Notes: generated by a model not told the origin, from the sequence alone. A DNA stretch of 64,000 bases from Symbiodinium natans (GCA_905221605.1 CAJNDS010002126.1:186501-250500), one strand, 5' to 3'; positions 11,477 to 22,155 are shown, numbered from the stretch's first letter. Program-made: numbers and translations.

Positions 11477-11935
11477 TTTGCTTAAAGGGGGGCTTAAGGG
11501 GGGGCTTAAAGGGGGGCTTAAAGGGGGGCTTAAAGGGGGGCAAAGGGGGGGGGCTTTGGAGAAGACCCTTAAGGGGCTTAAAGGGGGCTTAAACTTAAAG
11601 GGGGCTTAAAAAAGGGGGGGCTTAAGGGGGGCTTAAGGGGGGCTTAAGGGGGGCTTAAGGGGGGGGGGGGGGGCTTTAAAAGGGGGGGTAAGGGGGCTTG
11701 AAGGGGGGCTTAAAAAGGGGGGCTTAAAGGGGGGCTTAAAGGGGGGCTTAAAGGGGGGCTTCAAGGGGGCTTTAAGGGGGGGGCTTAAGGGGGGGGCTTA
11801 AGGGAGGCTTAAAGGGGGGGCTTAAGGGGGGGCTTAAGGGGCTTAAAGGGGGCTCAAGGGGGGCTTAAAGGGAGGCTTAAGGGGGAGGGCTTAAGGGGGC
11901 TGAAAAAAGAGTGGCTTAAGGGCGACTCTAAACAT
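11477..11935 (+). repeat. GGGGGGCTTAAA array, first block
   Basis: Imperfect tandem 11-14-mers of G5-8 CTTAA(A). The G runs are spaced so that G-quadruplexes are possible on the plus strand, and TTAA gives each unit a short palindromic core. Translated frames are repetitive (GGLKGGLKGG) and not genes. Confidence 0.9.
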
Positions 11936-11940
11936 TACTT

Positions 11941-12410
11941 TATCTTGAAGATGAGAAAGAAGGGATTTATTCTAAATTCCACCCCCCTCGAATCTTGTTT
12001 TGTTTTTTGGATTTCGTTCTTCGAAACTAGAGAAGTGAGACTCTAAAAGAGAGAGAAAGGAATTTATTCTAAATTCCACCCCCCTCGAATCTTGTTATAT
12101 TTTTGTGTTTTTTTGGGATTTCATGATTCGAAACCAGAGAAGTGAGACTCTAAACATACATTTCCCTTTACGAACGAAAGAAGGGAATGTATTCTGAATT
12201 CCACCCCCCTCGAATCTTGTTATACATTTTGTGTTTGTTTTTGGATTTCATTCTTCGAAACCAGAGAAGTGAGACTCTAAACATTCATTTCCCTTTACGA
12301 AAAGAAAGAAGGGAATGTATTCTAAATTCCACCCCCCTCGAATCTTGTTTTGTTTTTTGGGTTTCATTCTTCGAAACCAGAGAAGTGAGACTCTTTTTAA
12401 AGGGGAGCTT
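11941..12410 (+). repeat. 97-128 bp tandem repeat
   Basis: Four full and one partial unit with the core TCTAAATTCCACCCCCCTCG, then AATCTTGTT and a T-rich run, then CGAAACCAGAGAAGTGAGAC. Unit starts at the TCT of the core fall at 11971, 12068, 12193 and 12321. Confidence 0.85.
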
Positions 12411-12484
12411 AAGGGCAATTCCACCCCGCTCGCTTCTTCTTTTGTTTTTTGTGTTCATTACTCGAGTTTCAAGGAGCAGAGAGT

Positions 12485-12775
12485 TCATAGCAGTGACGTG
12501 GCGCGGGGCTAAGCCGAGAACCCCATGTTTTGTTTCAGAGATGATTCATATGCTTCCACGCAAGCTTGCCCGGCAGAAAAAAAGCGGGGGGGTTGGGGGG
12601 GGCGCAGCCCCCCCCCATTTGCATAGCAGTGACGTGGCGCGGGGCTAAGCCGAGAACCCCATGTTTTGTTTTGTTTTGTTTTGGACATGATTCCTATGCT
12701 TCCACGCGAGTTTGCCCGGCTTAAACAAGCGGGGGGGTTGGGGGGGGCGCAGCCCCCCCCATTTGCAAACACGAT
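12485..12775 (+). repeat. two tandem units ending in a GC-rich hairpin
   Basis: Two copies of about 140 bp share GTGACGTGGCGCGGGGCTAA and ATGCTTCCACGC and both end in GGGGGCGCAGCCCCC within longer G and C runs, a perfect stem with a short loop. The hairpin end could be a transposon terminus, which is inference. Confidence 0.75.
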
Positions 12776-12778
12776 GCT

Positions 12779-13150
12779 CGCATTAGGCCTCTTAAACTGC
12801 TGCCTAAATCCTCCACCGAAGGCCCAGCAGGTATAAAGCCTCTTAGACGTCTTAAACTGCTGCCCGAACCCATTACGCCTTTTAAACTGCTGCCCAAACC
12901 CTCCACAAAAGGCCCAGCAAGTATCAGGCCTCTTAAACTGCTGCCTAAACCCTCCGCAGAAGGCCCAGCAAGTATTACGCCTTTTAAACTGCTGCCCAAA
13001 CCCTCCAAAAAAGGCCCAGCAAATATTAGGCCTCTTAAACTGCTGCCTAAACCCTCCGCAGAAGGCCCAGCAAGTATTACGCCTCTTAACTTGCTGCCCA
13101 AAGGCCCAGCAAGTATTAGGCCTCTTAAACTGCTGCCTAAACCCTCCACA
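12779..13150 (+). repeat. 57-bp in-frame minisatellite
   Basis: About six units containing CCTCTTAAACTGCTGCC and AAGGCCCAGCAAGTATTA. The unit length is a multiple of three, so the minus strand reads a 19-residue repeat (core GLGSSLRGLILAGP). The frame is repeat-generated and there is no evidence of expression. Confidence 0.8.
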
Positions 13151-13154
13151 GAGG

Positions 13155-13690
13155 GGGGGGCTTGGTTGCGGCTTCAGGGGGGAACTTTAGGGGGGGCTTT
13201 CAGGGGCTTAAAAAGAGGGGCTTCAAGGGGGGGCTTTAAGCCCCTTGGGGGGGCCTTCAAGGGGGCTCTAAGGGGGCTTTTTAAAGGGGGGCTTAAAGGG
13301 GGGCTTAAAGGGGGGTTTAAAGGGGGGCTTAAAGGGGGGCTTAAAGGGGGGCTTAAAGGGGGCTTAAAGGGGGCTTAAAGGGGGGCTTAAAGGGGGGCTT
13401 AAAGGGGGGCTTCAAGGGGGCTTCAAGGGGGCTTTAAGGGGGGGGGTTAAGGGGGGGGCTTAAGGGGGGCTTAAAGGGGGGGCTTAAGGGGGGGCTTAAG
13501 GGGGGGCTTAAGGGGGGGCTTAAGGGGGGGCGGGGGGCTTAAGGGGGGGCTTAAGGGCTTTGACCCTTTCCCCCCCCCCCCCCCCCCGAAGGGACCCCCT
13601 TTGAAGGGACCCCTTTGAAGGGGGGCTTAAGGGGGGCTGAAAGGGGGGCTTAAAGGGGGGCTTAAGCCCCCCTTTGCCCAAAGGGGGGGG
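13155..13690 (+). repeat. GGGGGGCTTAAA array, second block
   Basis: Same family as 11477-11935, interrupted by a run of about 18 C at 13570. It ends at the right-hand GGGCCCATC. Confidence 0.9.
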
Positions 13691-13993
13691 GCCCATCCTC
13701 GACATAGAAATCACGTGGGGCCCCATGGGTTTACCACTCCTCCGCTCTGTTTCTTGTATCTGTGTTTCAAAACTGGCCTCTGTTGTGGCGTAGTCTCTGG
13801 CTGTTTGGTTGTGGGGGCAAGTCCTTCCTCTCTGATTTGGCGGGAGCTGGTCTTAAAACGCGGTCCTGGGGGCTTAGAGCTGGCTTTTAGAAGGGTCAAA
13901 AGTGCCCGTCAAATGCGCGCAAAATCTTTTGGGCCATGGTGTGGCCTGGCGGGGTCGGAGTTTCTTCGAGTAATTGGATTGAGTCCGCCTGAT

Positions 13994-14079
13994 TTAGAGC
14001 AGAGACTGTGGTTCTGCGTGTAGACACTTGAGTCTGGGAACAGGGAACCCCAGGGATGTCAATTCTTCGCAATTTTCAT
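13994..14079 (-). pseudogene. displaced C-terminus of the dioxygenase-like protein
   Basis: Reading the minus strand from 14079 gives a short open stretch containing EELTSLGFPVPR and a stop at 13994-13996. It is what would follow the open end of the plus-strand dioxygenase-like ORF (ending about 15,419) if 14,083-15,419 were turned around. I interpret it as the detached tail of that gene. Confidence 0.5.
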
Positions 14080-14082
14080 TTG

Positions 14083-14851
14083 AGCAAAGCTGATTTGATC
14101 GACTTCAACGTCAACACTCGGGGGGCCAACAAGTACGGGCTGATTGTCTCGGACGTTTTCACTCGAGAAGCAGTGACCAAAGCCCTGTCCGACAAGAAGA
14201 CAGAGACGGTCTCGGCAGCAGCCCGGGAGATCATCCCGAAGCTGGTGGAGGAGGAAACCAATTATGTTGTGTCCACGGATCAAGGGGTTGAATTCAATGG
14301 CCTGGAGGGGGCGCTGCCGGACCCCGTGGTGCACAGAGTGAAGGACCCCTCGGATCGGAACGCTCTGGCAGTGGTAGATAGAACCATCCAAACCTTGAAA
14401 CGGGACCTGGCCAGCGACGTGGCCCGACATGGGGGCAACTGGAGCGATGGCCTACAACCGCCGGCCCCACGAGGCCGTGCATGCGGCTCCCGAGGATGTG
14501 GAACACCAAAAATCCACCATGTTCCGATTGTACCAGGACAATGCCAAAAAATTCCAACACAACATGCAGCTCACCCGGCGCAGGCAAGAGAGACTGGAGG
14601 AGATGGGGGCCTTCCGGGCCCCAACCAATGCGCGACGAAGCTTCGAGCCCCAATATGGAACCGCCAAGGATGTGGCATCCTACGACAGCATGGTGGTCAG
14701 GGCCACCGATGGCTCCGAGACCTTACTAAAGCACGCCTTACCCGTGCCCCGCGGGAGCGCTGAGCCTAAAGCGAGACTCACCCGCCCACCAGTGCCGCTG
14801 GCAATCAGGCAACTGCGAGACTTCAATCCAGGGCCTGCTGCCCCGCCCTGA
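14083..14851 (+). pseudogene. rve integrase catalytic core (inverted, frameshifted)
   Basis: The translation starts abruptly in ADLIDF, followed by KYGLIVSDVFTREAVTKAL and VVSTDQGVEF, the first and second acidic motifs of an RNase-H-fold (rve) integrase. The third acidic position is Asp (AVVDRTIQTLKRDL) where most families have Glu. At about 14,444 the frame slips by +1 with loss of a few codons, continuing as AYNRRPHEAV and FRLYQDNAKKFQHN, the conserved C-terminal part. The N-terminal domain is absent here and found inverted at 15,419-15,651. Non-functional as it stands. Confidence 0.75.
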
Positions 14852-14870
14852 TTCTTTTCATGCATGATAA

Positions 14871-15419
14871 ATGAGCTCTGGGCTGTCAGCTGCCTGTGAA
14901 GCTGTCATGCAAAATCCTTCTGAGCAAAATCTGGTTAACCTGCTGGAGTGTTGGTCACTACAATGGAAGCATCGCGGACGCCAACGAGGCATTGGCTCGG
15001 GATCATATGACATTTACTGCACCCTAGGACTGTATGCTTTTGGAGGCAACACCCCTTGCATGTCGAAAGCATCCGCCATGAAAGAAGCATGTGTCGCAGT
15101 CAATCATTTCTTGCGAGATCGCTTTCCAAATGGAAAATGGACTTCCCTCGCAGTGATTCTGAACCCTCACATAGGACTCCACCGCGACATGGGGAACATG
15201 ATCGACATGCCAAATTATGCGATCGCACTGGGCAGCTTTGCTGGAGGCAAAGTCTGGATTGAAGATGAACAAGGCACGTCACTGGACGAAGTTGTGATGA
15301 AAAACAAAATTCATCAGCTTCGCGACAATCCAGTGTCCTTTGACGCGCGCCGGTTCCACAAAGTCGAGCCACACGTTGGTCACATGTGGGCCATTGCGGC
15401 ATACACTCCCACCGCTTTT
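14871..15419 (+). CDS. 2OG-Fe(II) dioxygenase-like protein, 3'-truncated
   Basis: An open frame of 183 residues follows the integrase by 20 bp. YCTLGLYAFGG near residue 50, LHRDMGN with HRD at 104-106, and FHKVEP with His 163 match the order H-x-D ... H of the double-stranded beta-helix dioxygenase fold. A basic 2-oxoglutarate-binding residue is expected a few residues after the distal His, but GHMW is found there, so cofactor use is uncertain. After about residue 183 the frame runs into antisense integrase sequence, the inversion breakpoint. Substrate unknown; AlkB-like or virion-modifying roles are speculative. Confidence 0.5.
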
Positions 15420-15651
15420 AAGCGTGCAGCCGATCGTTGGGGCCCTCGGCCGCACTCTTGCCTAAAGACCGGGGCTTGGGGGCCAAAATCTGCCTGGCCA
15501 CGTCGTCCCGCAAAGCTCGCGCGGCTCGGGCATAGGTCATGCCCGGCCGGTCCGGGAATTCCCGCCGTGCCAGCTGGTGCAGCTTCCGCACATCGCGGAC
15601 CGAGAAGTCCGCGGCCAGCTGCCGGAATAGGTTCACGTTCTCCGCGTCCAT
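15419..15651 (-). pseudogene. integrase N-terminal region, cut by inversion
   Basis: 77 codons from an ATG that follows the fibre stop by only six bases (TGA-TATAAA-ATG). The end reads KPRSLGKSAAEGPNDRLHA and then stops. In the plus-strand integrase fragment the open reading begins with the same Ala codon (KADLIDF), so RLHA would join to DLIDF directly. The compact spacing and TATAAA before the ATG are virus-like. Confidence 0.65.
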
Positions 15652-15657
15652 TTTATA

Positions 15658-17850
15658 TCACGAGCGCTTCTTGCCCTTCTTCTCAAGAGCCTCCACACGG
15701 GCCTGGAGCCCCTGGCAGACTCCCCACAAAACGCAGCACATGCGGTTGTAGTCAAGAGTAATGAGCTCTCCGAGCTCCTCGTCCACGAGCTTGCCACACA
15801 GGGCCTGGCCCACGGGCCCCGTCTCCAGCACCTCGTTGGCGATGAAACCCAACGTACGCTTCTGGCTCCCCTCGGTCCGCCGGTACCACTTGGGTGCCAC
15901 GGCGTCGAAGAGCTGCTGCAGCTCCTCGAGCCCCGCGGGCTCCAGGCTGTGCTTCAGCTTCTCGTCCGAGAGATTTTGGAACCCATAGTTCACGATCACC
16001 TCCCCGTCATTGGCCCCGCCCGTGTTCGATTCCACGATGAGGTTGGCCGGCCCGGTCGCCGCCGTGCGCAGGAAGATGGCCTGGTCCTGGGCGTAGAGCT
16101 GCACGCCCCCCGCGGAAGAGGCGGAGAGCTCCCCCGAGCCTGCGTTGCAGGCCACCAGGAGCCGCGCATTGCCCGCAGTCGCGAGGTTCAGCACCTCCGC
16201 CGTGACGTTGCCACTGTTGACGGTGGACACAACCTGCAAATCCCCCTGTGCCTGCACCCCCGTGCTGCCGCCAATGAGCTCCAGGTAGGCCGGGCTCGAA
16301 ACGATGCCGTTGTCGGCCCGAATCGCACTGGCGGTGTAGAGCACGGAGTTGAGGTAGGTGCCCTGCGTGCCGCCCGTGAGGGTCAAATAATCGTCGGTGG
16401 CTCGGGCCCGCACCGTAGGCGCCCGCAGCTCCGTGGACAGCTCCACGCTCCCTGAGGTCAGCGTGCCCAACACGTCCAGCGCCCCGTTGACGACGGTGCC
16501 TCCCGAGCCGCCAGTGATAGTGAGCTCCGTGTCCTGGGCGCGCGTGGAGATCGCATTGGTGACGAGCCCCGTGGCCGTGCCCATGGCGTCGTCGATGTAG
16601 AGCTCCGTGTCCACTCGCAGCCTCGGGGCCACCGTGTGCACCTCCGACGTGGCGAAGGTGCAGAGGCTCTGGTCTGATTGGTCCGTCACCCTGACGGACA
16701 CGGTGCCCGACTTCAGGTTGAGGAACTGATTGGTCGGAAGCAGGGGCTCCACCGTGTCCGCCTGGATGCTGCCGGCCGTGGCGATGCCCAGGCTGCTGTC
16801 TGCGAAGATGCGGCCCATGGTCAGCATGTTGACGCCCGTCTTGAGGCTGAACTGGCTCGAGCACGGCGCCCCCGTTGGAAGCCTCGAACTCGATGCCCAG
16901 GTTACCGCCCCGCAGCGTCAAGAAATCCGCTCCGTTGGCCCTCACGTCATTGACCAGCAGGGGATCCGAGGGCGGCGCGCCAGCGCATAGCGGGCATCGC
17001 TTTCGGCCTTGCTGTAGCAGTCGCAGGTCAGCTGCACCGTGGCGGAGTTGCCGAGGATCAGGTTCGCCCCTAGGGGTGCCTGGGGCAGCAGCGCCCTTAT
17101 CATTCTTGGCGTGAAGTTGTCGAGCACCATAGGAATGATGCCCCCACCCCCCGCGTTGCCGTTGACCACATGGTACCTGGAGTCCAGGGGCGTGAAGTCG
17201 CTGTTGGAGAAGTACCTCCCATCACTTTCGCTTTTGCTGTAGCAGTCACCTCGGCCTGTGTGTACGTCTGGCTCTGGTCGTAGGCTTGGCACTCGATCTG
17301 CAGCGTGTTGCCCGAATTCTGGAGCGTGGCCACCAGGGGTCCGGTGAAGTGCAGGCTCCGCAGGGCCTGCCCGGTGAGCAGCTCCCAGGTGGTGTCCCCC
17401 CCCCAGGCGGGGGCGTTGGAAATTGCCGCACCCGTAATGAAGGCGTCCACTTGCGCGGAGTCATAGTACGAGCGCTATAGCGATCTCGTTCAGGATGGGC
17501 GCCTGAAGCCCGGTCCACGGCACGTATGCGCTCAGGTCGATGCCACCCACGGCCGCAGCAATCGCCGCATCCATCTCCGTGGTCGTGCTGTACGGGACCA
17601 ATGCTGCAGTGATGGCTCCGTTGGTTTCGCTGCTTGTGTAGTAGCTGCCCAGGGTGGCCAACACCCAGGACTCGGTGGCCATGCAAGGGTGCCAGCAGAG
17701 CATCGACCTCCGCCTGCGTGTATGCGTCGCAGGTCAAGCTCAACGTGAAGTTGTCGTTCTCGAGGGAGACGCTCAGGGGCGCCTGAAAGTGCCAGTTGCG
17801 GATGGTGTTGGTGCCCACCAGCAGATCCCAGGTCGTCTGCCCGGGCCACG
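15658..17850 (-). pseudogene. fibre/tail-spike-like protein with S74-type chaperone, frameshifted
   Basis: The 3' part (16827-15658, 389 codons) is beta-rich and Gly/Thr/Ala-rich, ending in a domain beginning SDEKLKHSLEP with a terminal coiled coil (QARVEALEKK). This is the layout of the intramolecular chaperone of endosialidase (Peptidase S74), a self-cleaving trimerisation domain of viral fibres. Upstream, fibre repeats recur: YTQAEVDALL, YTSSETNGAI, YTQAEV, CYSKSESDGRY, CYSKAESDARY. They lie in different frames with breaks near 17,690, 17,465, 17,235, 16,985 and 16,865. The 5' end is fused at about 17,850 to unrelated Pro-rich sequence. Confidence 0.75.
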
Positions 17851-18623
17851 CCTGCTGCGTGGGGAGAGCTTGCGGGCGCTGCGGTGCAGTGCTCTTGTCT
17901 GCATGGGCCTGTGCCTGAGGCCTGATGAGGCTGCGCGGCGTAGGTCTAGGGGCTGGACGTGCCAGTGGGGTAGGTTTTAGGGTGTTATTATCCCAGCGCT
18001 TTGCAGGTGGGTGCGTTAGCACCTGAAGCGGGGCTGAGGGCAGAGGTGGAGGCGCACGTGCGGCTGGGCGTGCTTTTGCAGAGGGAGCTGGAGCCCATAC
18101 GTTGCTTTGGTGCGGTAGATTATGCACAGAATGGCGTGGTGTTGAGGCTCGTGTCGCTGCCCGTCGGACTGCTCGCTTGGGGTGCGGGGCTTTATGGAAG
18201 GCCGGGTTAGGGAGATTAGCGCCGTGCAAAATGCGAGGCGGGCTTGATGCAGTAATGGGGTCTTCTTCTGCATCATGCAAGCAGGGGGCTGAAATGCCCT
18301 TGCTGAAGTGCGTGGCAGAGGGGAGGCTGTGCGATGCGATGCTTCTTTCGGCCAGCAAGCGGTTGGCGGCCTTGCGAAGAGTTTCATGCAGTCTGATGGG
18401 CTGATGGTGCGATGCTGTGGCAGGGTCTAGGCTGGGGTAAGGCAGAGTTGCTGGGCAATCTTCTGCGGCGCAAAGTGAATGCTGTGCAGAAACCGAACTA
18501 GACCCTGAAACCCCAGGCACGGAGAGCGAGTGCGGCGGTGCGTCGATGTCCTCGATGAGCTGCCAGTTGTGGTGACCTGAGCGCGGGGGAATTAGGTAGG
18601 TGCATGATGGGGTTTAATGCAGC
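17851..18623. other. left flank of the RT element
   Basis: On the minus strand an open frame runs from 18520 straight into fibre sequence at about 17,850 without a stop, producing a chimeric frame. The added part is Pro/Arg/His-rich and has no recognisable domain. Probably the element's untranslated end. Confidence 0.35.
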
Positions 18624-19627
18624 TCATGCGGGCTGGTAGCTCTTGCGGGCTTTATGCAATGCGAGCTCGGACTTGCTTTTCGTCCCAGAAATGCGCTGGG
18701 TCATGATCTTGCTGCAATAGCGCAGCTCTCTGCTTGCGGAAAAAATGCGGTGCAGTGCAGTGCTGTGCAACTGTACAAAGCAAGGCGCGGTGCGGTGCGA
18801 TGCTGCGCTCACTTGTCGAGCGGGCTCTCCAAGGGTTGCACACTTGTGGTTTGCCTTGCGATGCGTTATGCGCTGCCATGCATTGACTGCACCTATGTGA
18901 GCGGTGCGTGTCCATTTCAAATGGGAGCTTAATTGGAAAATTGCATGGTGCGTTGCCATCATATGCGCAGCGCGGGTCTTTGCAGCGCGCGCAACACATG
19001 ATGTTGCCTCGTTGCGGATGGCGGCACCAGGGGTGCCCATCCGCTGTGTAGAAAATTTTTCGCATGCAGAGCTGGGGCAATGCTGGCTCCCATCCAGGAA
19101 CGGTGCCGTGCGGCGCGCATGTGGTGGGACGGGACCCCTGGGCCTCTGCCATCCGGCGCCTCGATGATGGCCGAGGGTGCGCCATGCTGTGCGGGGCGGT
19201 GCTGCGCTGCGCTGGCCTCCACGATTGGGAACTTGCTCGGCTTGGGCTTTGCCGGCTGCTCCTGCGGTTCGTCTGCCCAAGCCTTGCGTGGCGGCGCTGG
19301 CACGGGCGGCTTCTTTGCTGGTGCAGCCTCTGACCCAGGCGGCTTCTTTGCCGGCGCGGCCTCTGATAGAGGAGGCTTCTTAGGCGGTGCAGCTTCCGAC
19401 AGCGGCTTGCCTCGCGGGGGTGCAGGGTCTCTGATAGCAGCTGGCGGAGCCGGCTGCTTTGGCGGCGGAGGCTGCGGCGGTGCCGTTAGAGTAGGCGGTG
19501 GGCCTGGCTGCGGCTGTGGCTTTGGTGGCCCCAACGCCCACTGCGATCCACCAACGCAGCCGGGAACTCCTGCGTGCCAGCTTCGCCAAAGGAGCGGCGG
19601 GGGGTTTTGAACAACCCCCCAACGCAA
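18624..19627 (-). CDS. Pro/Lys-rich then Cys/His-rich open frames
   Basis: From 19627 the frame is Pro-rich with three to four copies of an 11-residue repeat (SEAAPAKKPP core, 33-bp DNA repeat at about 19,310-19,410). An overlapping frame (19185-18652) is Cys/His-rich, including WCRHPQRG, CCARCKDPRC and SHRCSQC, which might bind zinc. The two parts are in different registers, so either there is a frameshift or one is fortuitous. A Gag-like nucleic-acid-binding role for the neighbouring RT element is possible, though the RT is on the other strand. Confidence 0.3.
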
Positions 19628-19679
19628 TGTCCTGGCTGCAGCCGGACAACGTCCACCTCCTTAGAGAAATCGGTGCCAC

Positions 19680-22155
19680 ATGTGCACACGTGGCCGCATG
19701 TGCACACGATTTGGACGTGCACAAAGCATGGGCTTTCTGCGGCACCAACACAGAGCTAGCAAACCTTCAAAGCACGTGCCAACACGGGGAAGGAGCGTAC
19801 ACGCGCCGGAAAATAAGCGCACTGCATCGGGCGAGTTCCTCAGCTCGCAGTGTGCCACATACCCCCCTTCGCTGGCCGCACAACTGGCATCCATTGCAGC
19901 CCTGTCAGTCACGCAGCACGCCGGTTCGACAATAAGTATCCAGCAGGCACTCTCGATGCTGCCCGCCTCCTTCAGCCTTGTCCCCCGGGCAATCGTCTGC
20001 GACGGCTCGGGCAACAGCAGCACAGCCGACCATTGTTTGCCAACTCATTCAACGTGCCTCCATCAACTCAGGCAAGCATTCCTCGGGTTCATTTCGGACC
20101 ACGACCTTGCATCACGCATCCCCAAACACCTGTGCGCAGCAAAAGACGACCATCCCTTAAGCCAGGAAGAACAACTGCAGCTGGCAGCTCTCGCCCATGC
20201 CATTGTCCATCCTAACTGCACGGATGCTAACTGCCTGAGCATTCGCGAAGACCAGCCTCAAGCTCTTGCAGCACACACCGCAGACCCAGATGAGAAACTC
20301 ATCGACATCCTCATCGAGGGAGTACCAACCGGGGCCTTCGAACCCCTCCCAGCAAGCGGCCAATGGATAGCAAATCAGCACAGCGCCGCAACGCAACTCG
20401 ATGAGCCCCTGCAGCTCCTGCACTGCTCGGGGAATTGGACTCGAGCAGAGAGCAACCCAGAAATCCTGCAAGAGCTAATAGATAAGGAGCTGCCAGGCAA
20501 CTACATTGCCGAATTCACCGGCACGGAGGAAGAGGCCAAACATCATTGGCCAAAGGTGGTCTTGGCCGAAGGGCGCGACCCGCGCATGGTGCTTGACAGC
20601 ACTATATGCAACCTTAACCCGCGCTGCGCACTGCCAGAACGCATGCAAATGCCCACCGTATGCGATGTTCAGCTCACCTACGCACCGCAAGACCCGCCCG
20701 GGTTCTGGCACGGCCTGTCTCTCGACTTCAAAGCAGCGCATAAAGCCTGCGTAGTCCGAGATGACGAGCGCGGCACCTTGCTTTTCAGGCACAAAAATAA
20801 GCTCTACTACTCCAAAGTTTGCCACTTTGGAGCTCGCTTCAGCAGCTACTGGTGGCAACGCCTTGGATCAGTGCTGCATCGCATTATGCATCATTTACTC
20901 AGTCACAAGCCACACCGCAGCTTCCTTTATGTCGATGACATATTCGCAATGCTGGCAGCACAGCATAGCACAGAGCTTTCTTGCCTTATAGTATGCTTCT
21001 TGGCAGCCGTCAACGCTCCCATCAGTTGGCGAAAAGCACAACTGGGGCATAGCATCACTTGGTGTGGATGGTCATTCGACCTGCTCACAGACACAGTGCA
21101 GCTTGTGCAAACTAAAATTAGCAAACTTCTGGAGCAACTCGCGGCAATGCGCCGCACCCCCAAAGTGCAACGCAAAGCACTAGAAGCTATGTTAGGCCTC
21201 CTCACGTGGGCAACCACCATGTCTCCGCAGCTCAGACCATTCCTCGCACCGCTCTACAACGACCTGCGCAGCGCCAAAGGCACTCTGCACAGCATACCGG
21301 CATCGCAATGGATGCATTTCTATCAGGCCCTGGACAATCAGGCCTGCGTGCAGCACACCGCAGGTATGTGGCTGCCCAAACAAGCCAAGCTCCTAGAAGT
21401 CGCCCATATCAAAATTTCGAGCAAAGCCGACGTCCCACGCGTCCCTAAGAGCTCGCAACGCACTTGGGTCCGACTGGCAGACCCACACAGGCACGAAGTG
21501 CACCTTAAACAGCAGAGCCGGGACGCAATCTTGTGGCTGGAACAGGTTTTTAAGCATAATAACCGGATCCCTTTGCAGCTCCCCGCCATGTTGCAATGCC
21601 TCAGCGCAGCGGACGCAATGGCAAAAGGCAACAGAGTAGGCATCGGGGGCTGGATTTGCACAAGCTCGGGGTTCGCGTGGTTTAGTGAAATATTCTGCAT
21701 GACCGACGTCAGAGCAATCTGGCCCCAGTTGAAGGAAGATGCACAGCTTTACATAGCCTGTTTCGAAGTGCTTGCACAACTAGCACTTTTGCAACTCGCA
21801 TGGCAACGCATGCGTGGACATCGCATGCAGTTCATCCTGCCTACAGGATGCGACAATACCGCAGCAGAAAGCGGCATCAACAAGCTCTTTAGCACCGCAG
21901 AACCGCTCAGCACTTTCCTGCGCATGGTGGCAGACTGGGCACCGCCACAATGTGCAACTGGCAGTCTCCCATCTTGCAGGAGAAAAGAATACCTGGGCTG
22001 ACGAACTCAGCCGCGACAAATTGCAACGTTTCCGCCATCGCGGCGCGGAACGTGTCCGCATGCCACTCGCATTTTTGGCGGAAAACTGCCAAAGCATCTC
22101 TTTTTACCCCTCGGATGCACGCTGGCCCACCTCACTACTGGCAGCATCTGCATAG
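19680..22155 (+). pseudogene. reverse transcriptase/RNase H of a retrotransposon, one frameshift
   Basis: The 773-codon frame contains VLDSTICNLNPRC, a first palm Asp in LSLDFKAAHKA, HFGARFSSYWW and the catalytic YVDD box at 20,928-20,939. Downstream, VGIGGWI, a Glu-containing helix and PTGCDNTAAESG fit an RNase H fold. At about 21,945-21,960 the frame shifts to the one ending at 22,155, which holds VSHLAGEKNTWADELSR, the terminal RNase H motif. RT order and the Ser-Thr-Ile-Cys box resemble DIRS-like elements, but no tyrosine recombinase is visible. The true start is unclear; sequence before about 19,900 is not conserved-looking. Confidence 0.75.

Larger units (their letters stand above)
9917..13745 (+). 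mobile_element. foldback element with nested G-rich insertion
   Basis: The 46 bp at 9917-9962 (GGAGGAGTGG.....GGGGCCCCACGTGAT) recur inverted at 13698-13745, and inside them lie about 300-bp inverted arms (9965-10268 and 11157-11452). On the right the outer and inner arm pieces are separated by about 2.2 kb of tandem repeats (11474-13688). The sequence GGGCCCATC is found at both edges of that insert (11465-11473 and 13689-13697), as expected of a target duplication. No transposase is visible, so this is a non-autonomous foldback or MITE-like element. Confidence 0.65.

Noticed and set aside
11418-13378. GGLKGG-repeat proteins
   Set aside because: Produced entirely by the GGGGGGCTTAAA arrays in all frames.
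13715-14023. 102-aa protein beginning MGPHGFTTPPL
   Set aside because: The first residues come from the foldback terminus (same peptide appears from the inverted copy at 9,947) and the rest covers the displaced dioxygenase tail on the other strand.
15949-16990. Plus-strand open frames opposite the fibre gene
   Set aside because: High GC in codon position three of the fibre strand leaves the antisense open; these lack domain-like sequence.
15658-17850. Bacterial prophage tail fibre, i.e. bacterial contamination
   Set aside because: Neighbours are eukaryotic-type integrase, RT and HNH/PolB genes and the segment lies in continuous repeat-rich eukaryotic DNA. S74-type chaperones also occur in eukaryotic viruses.
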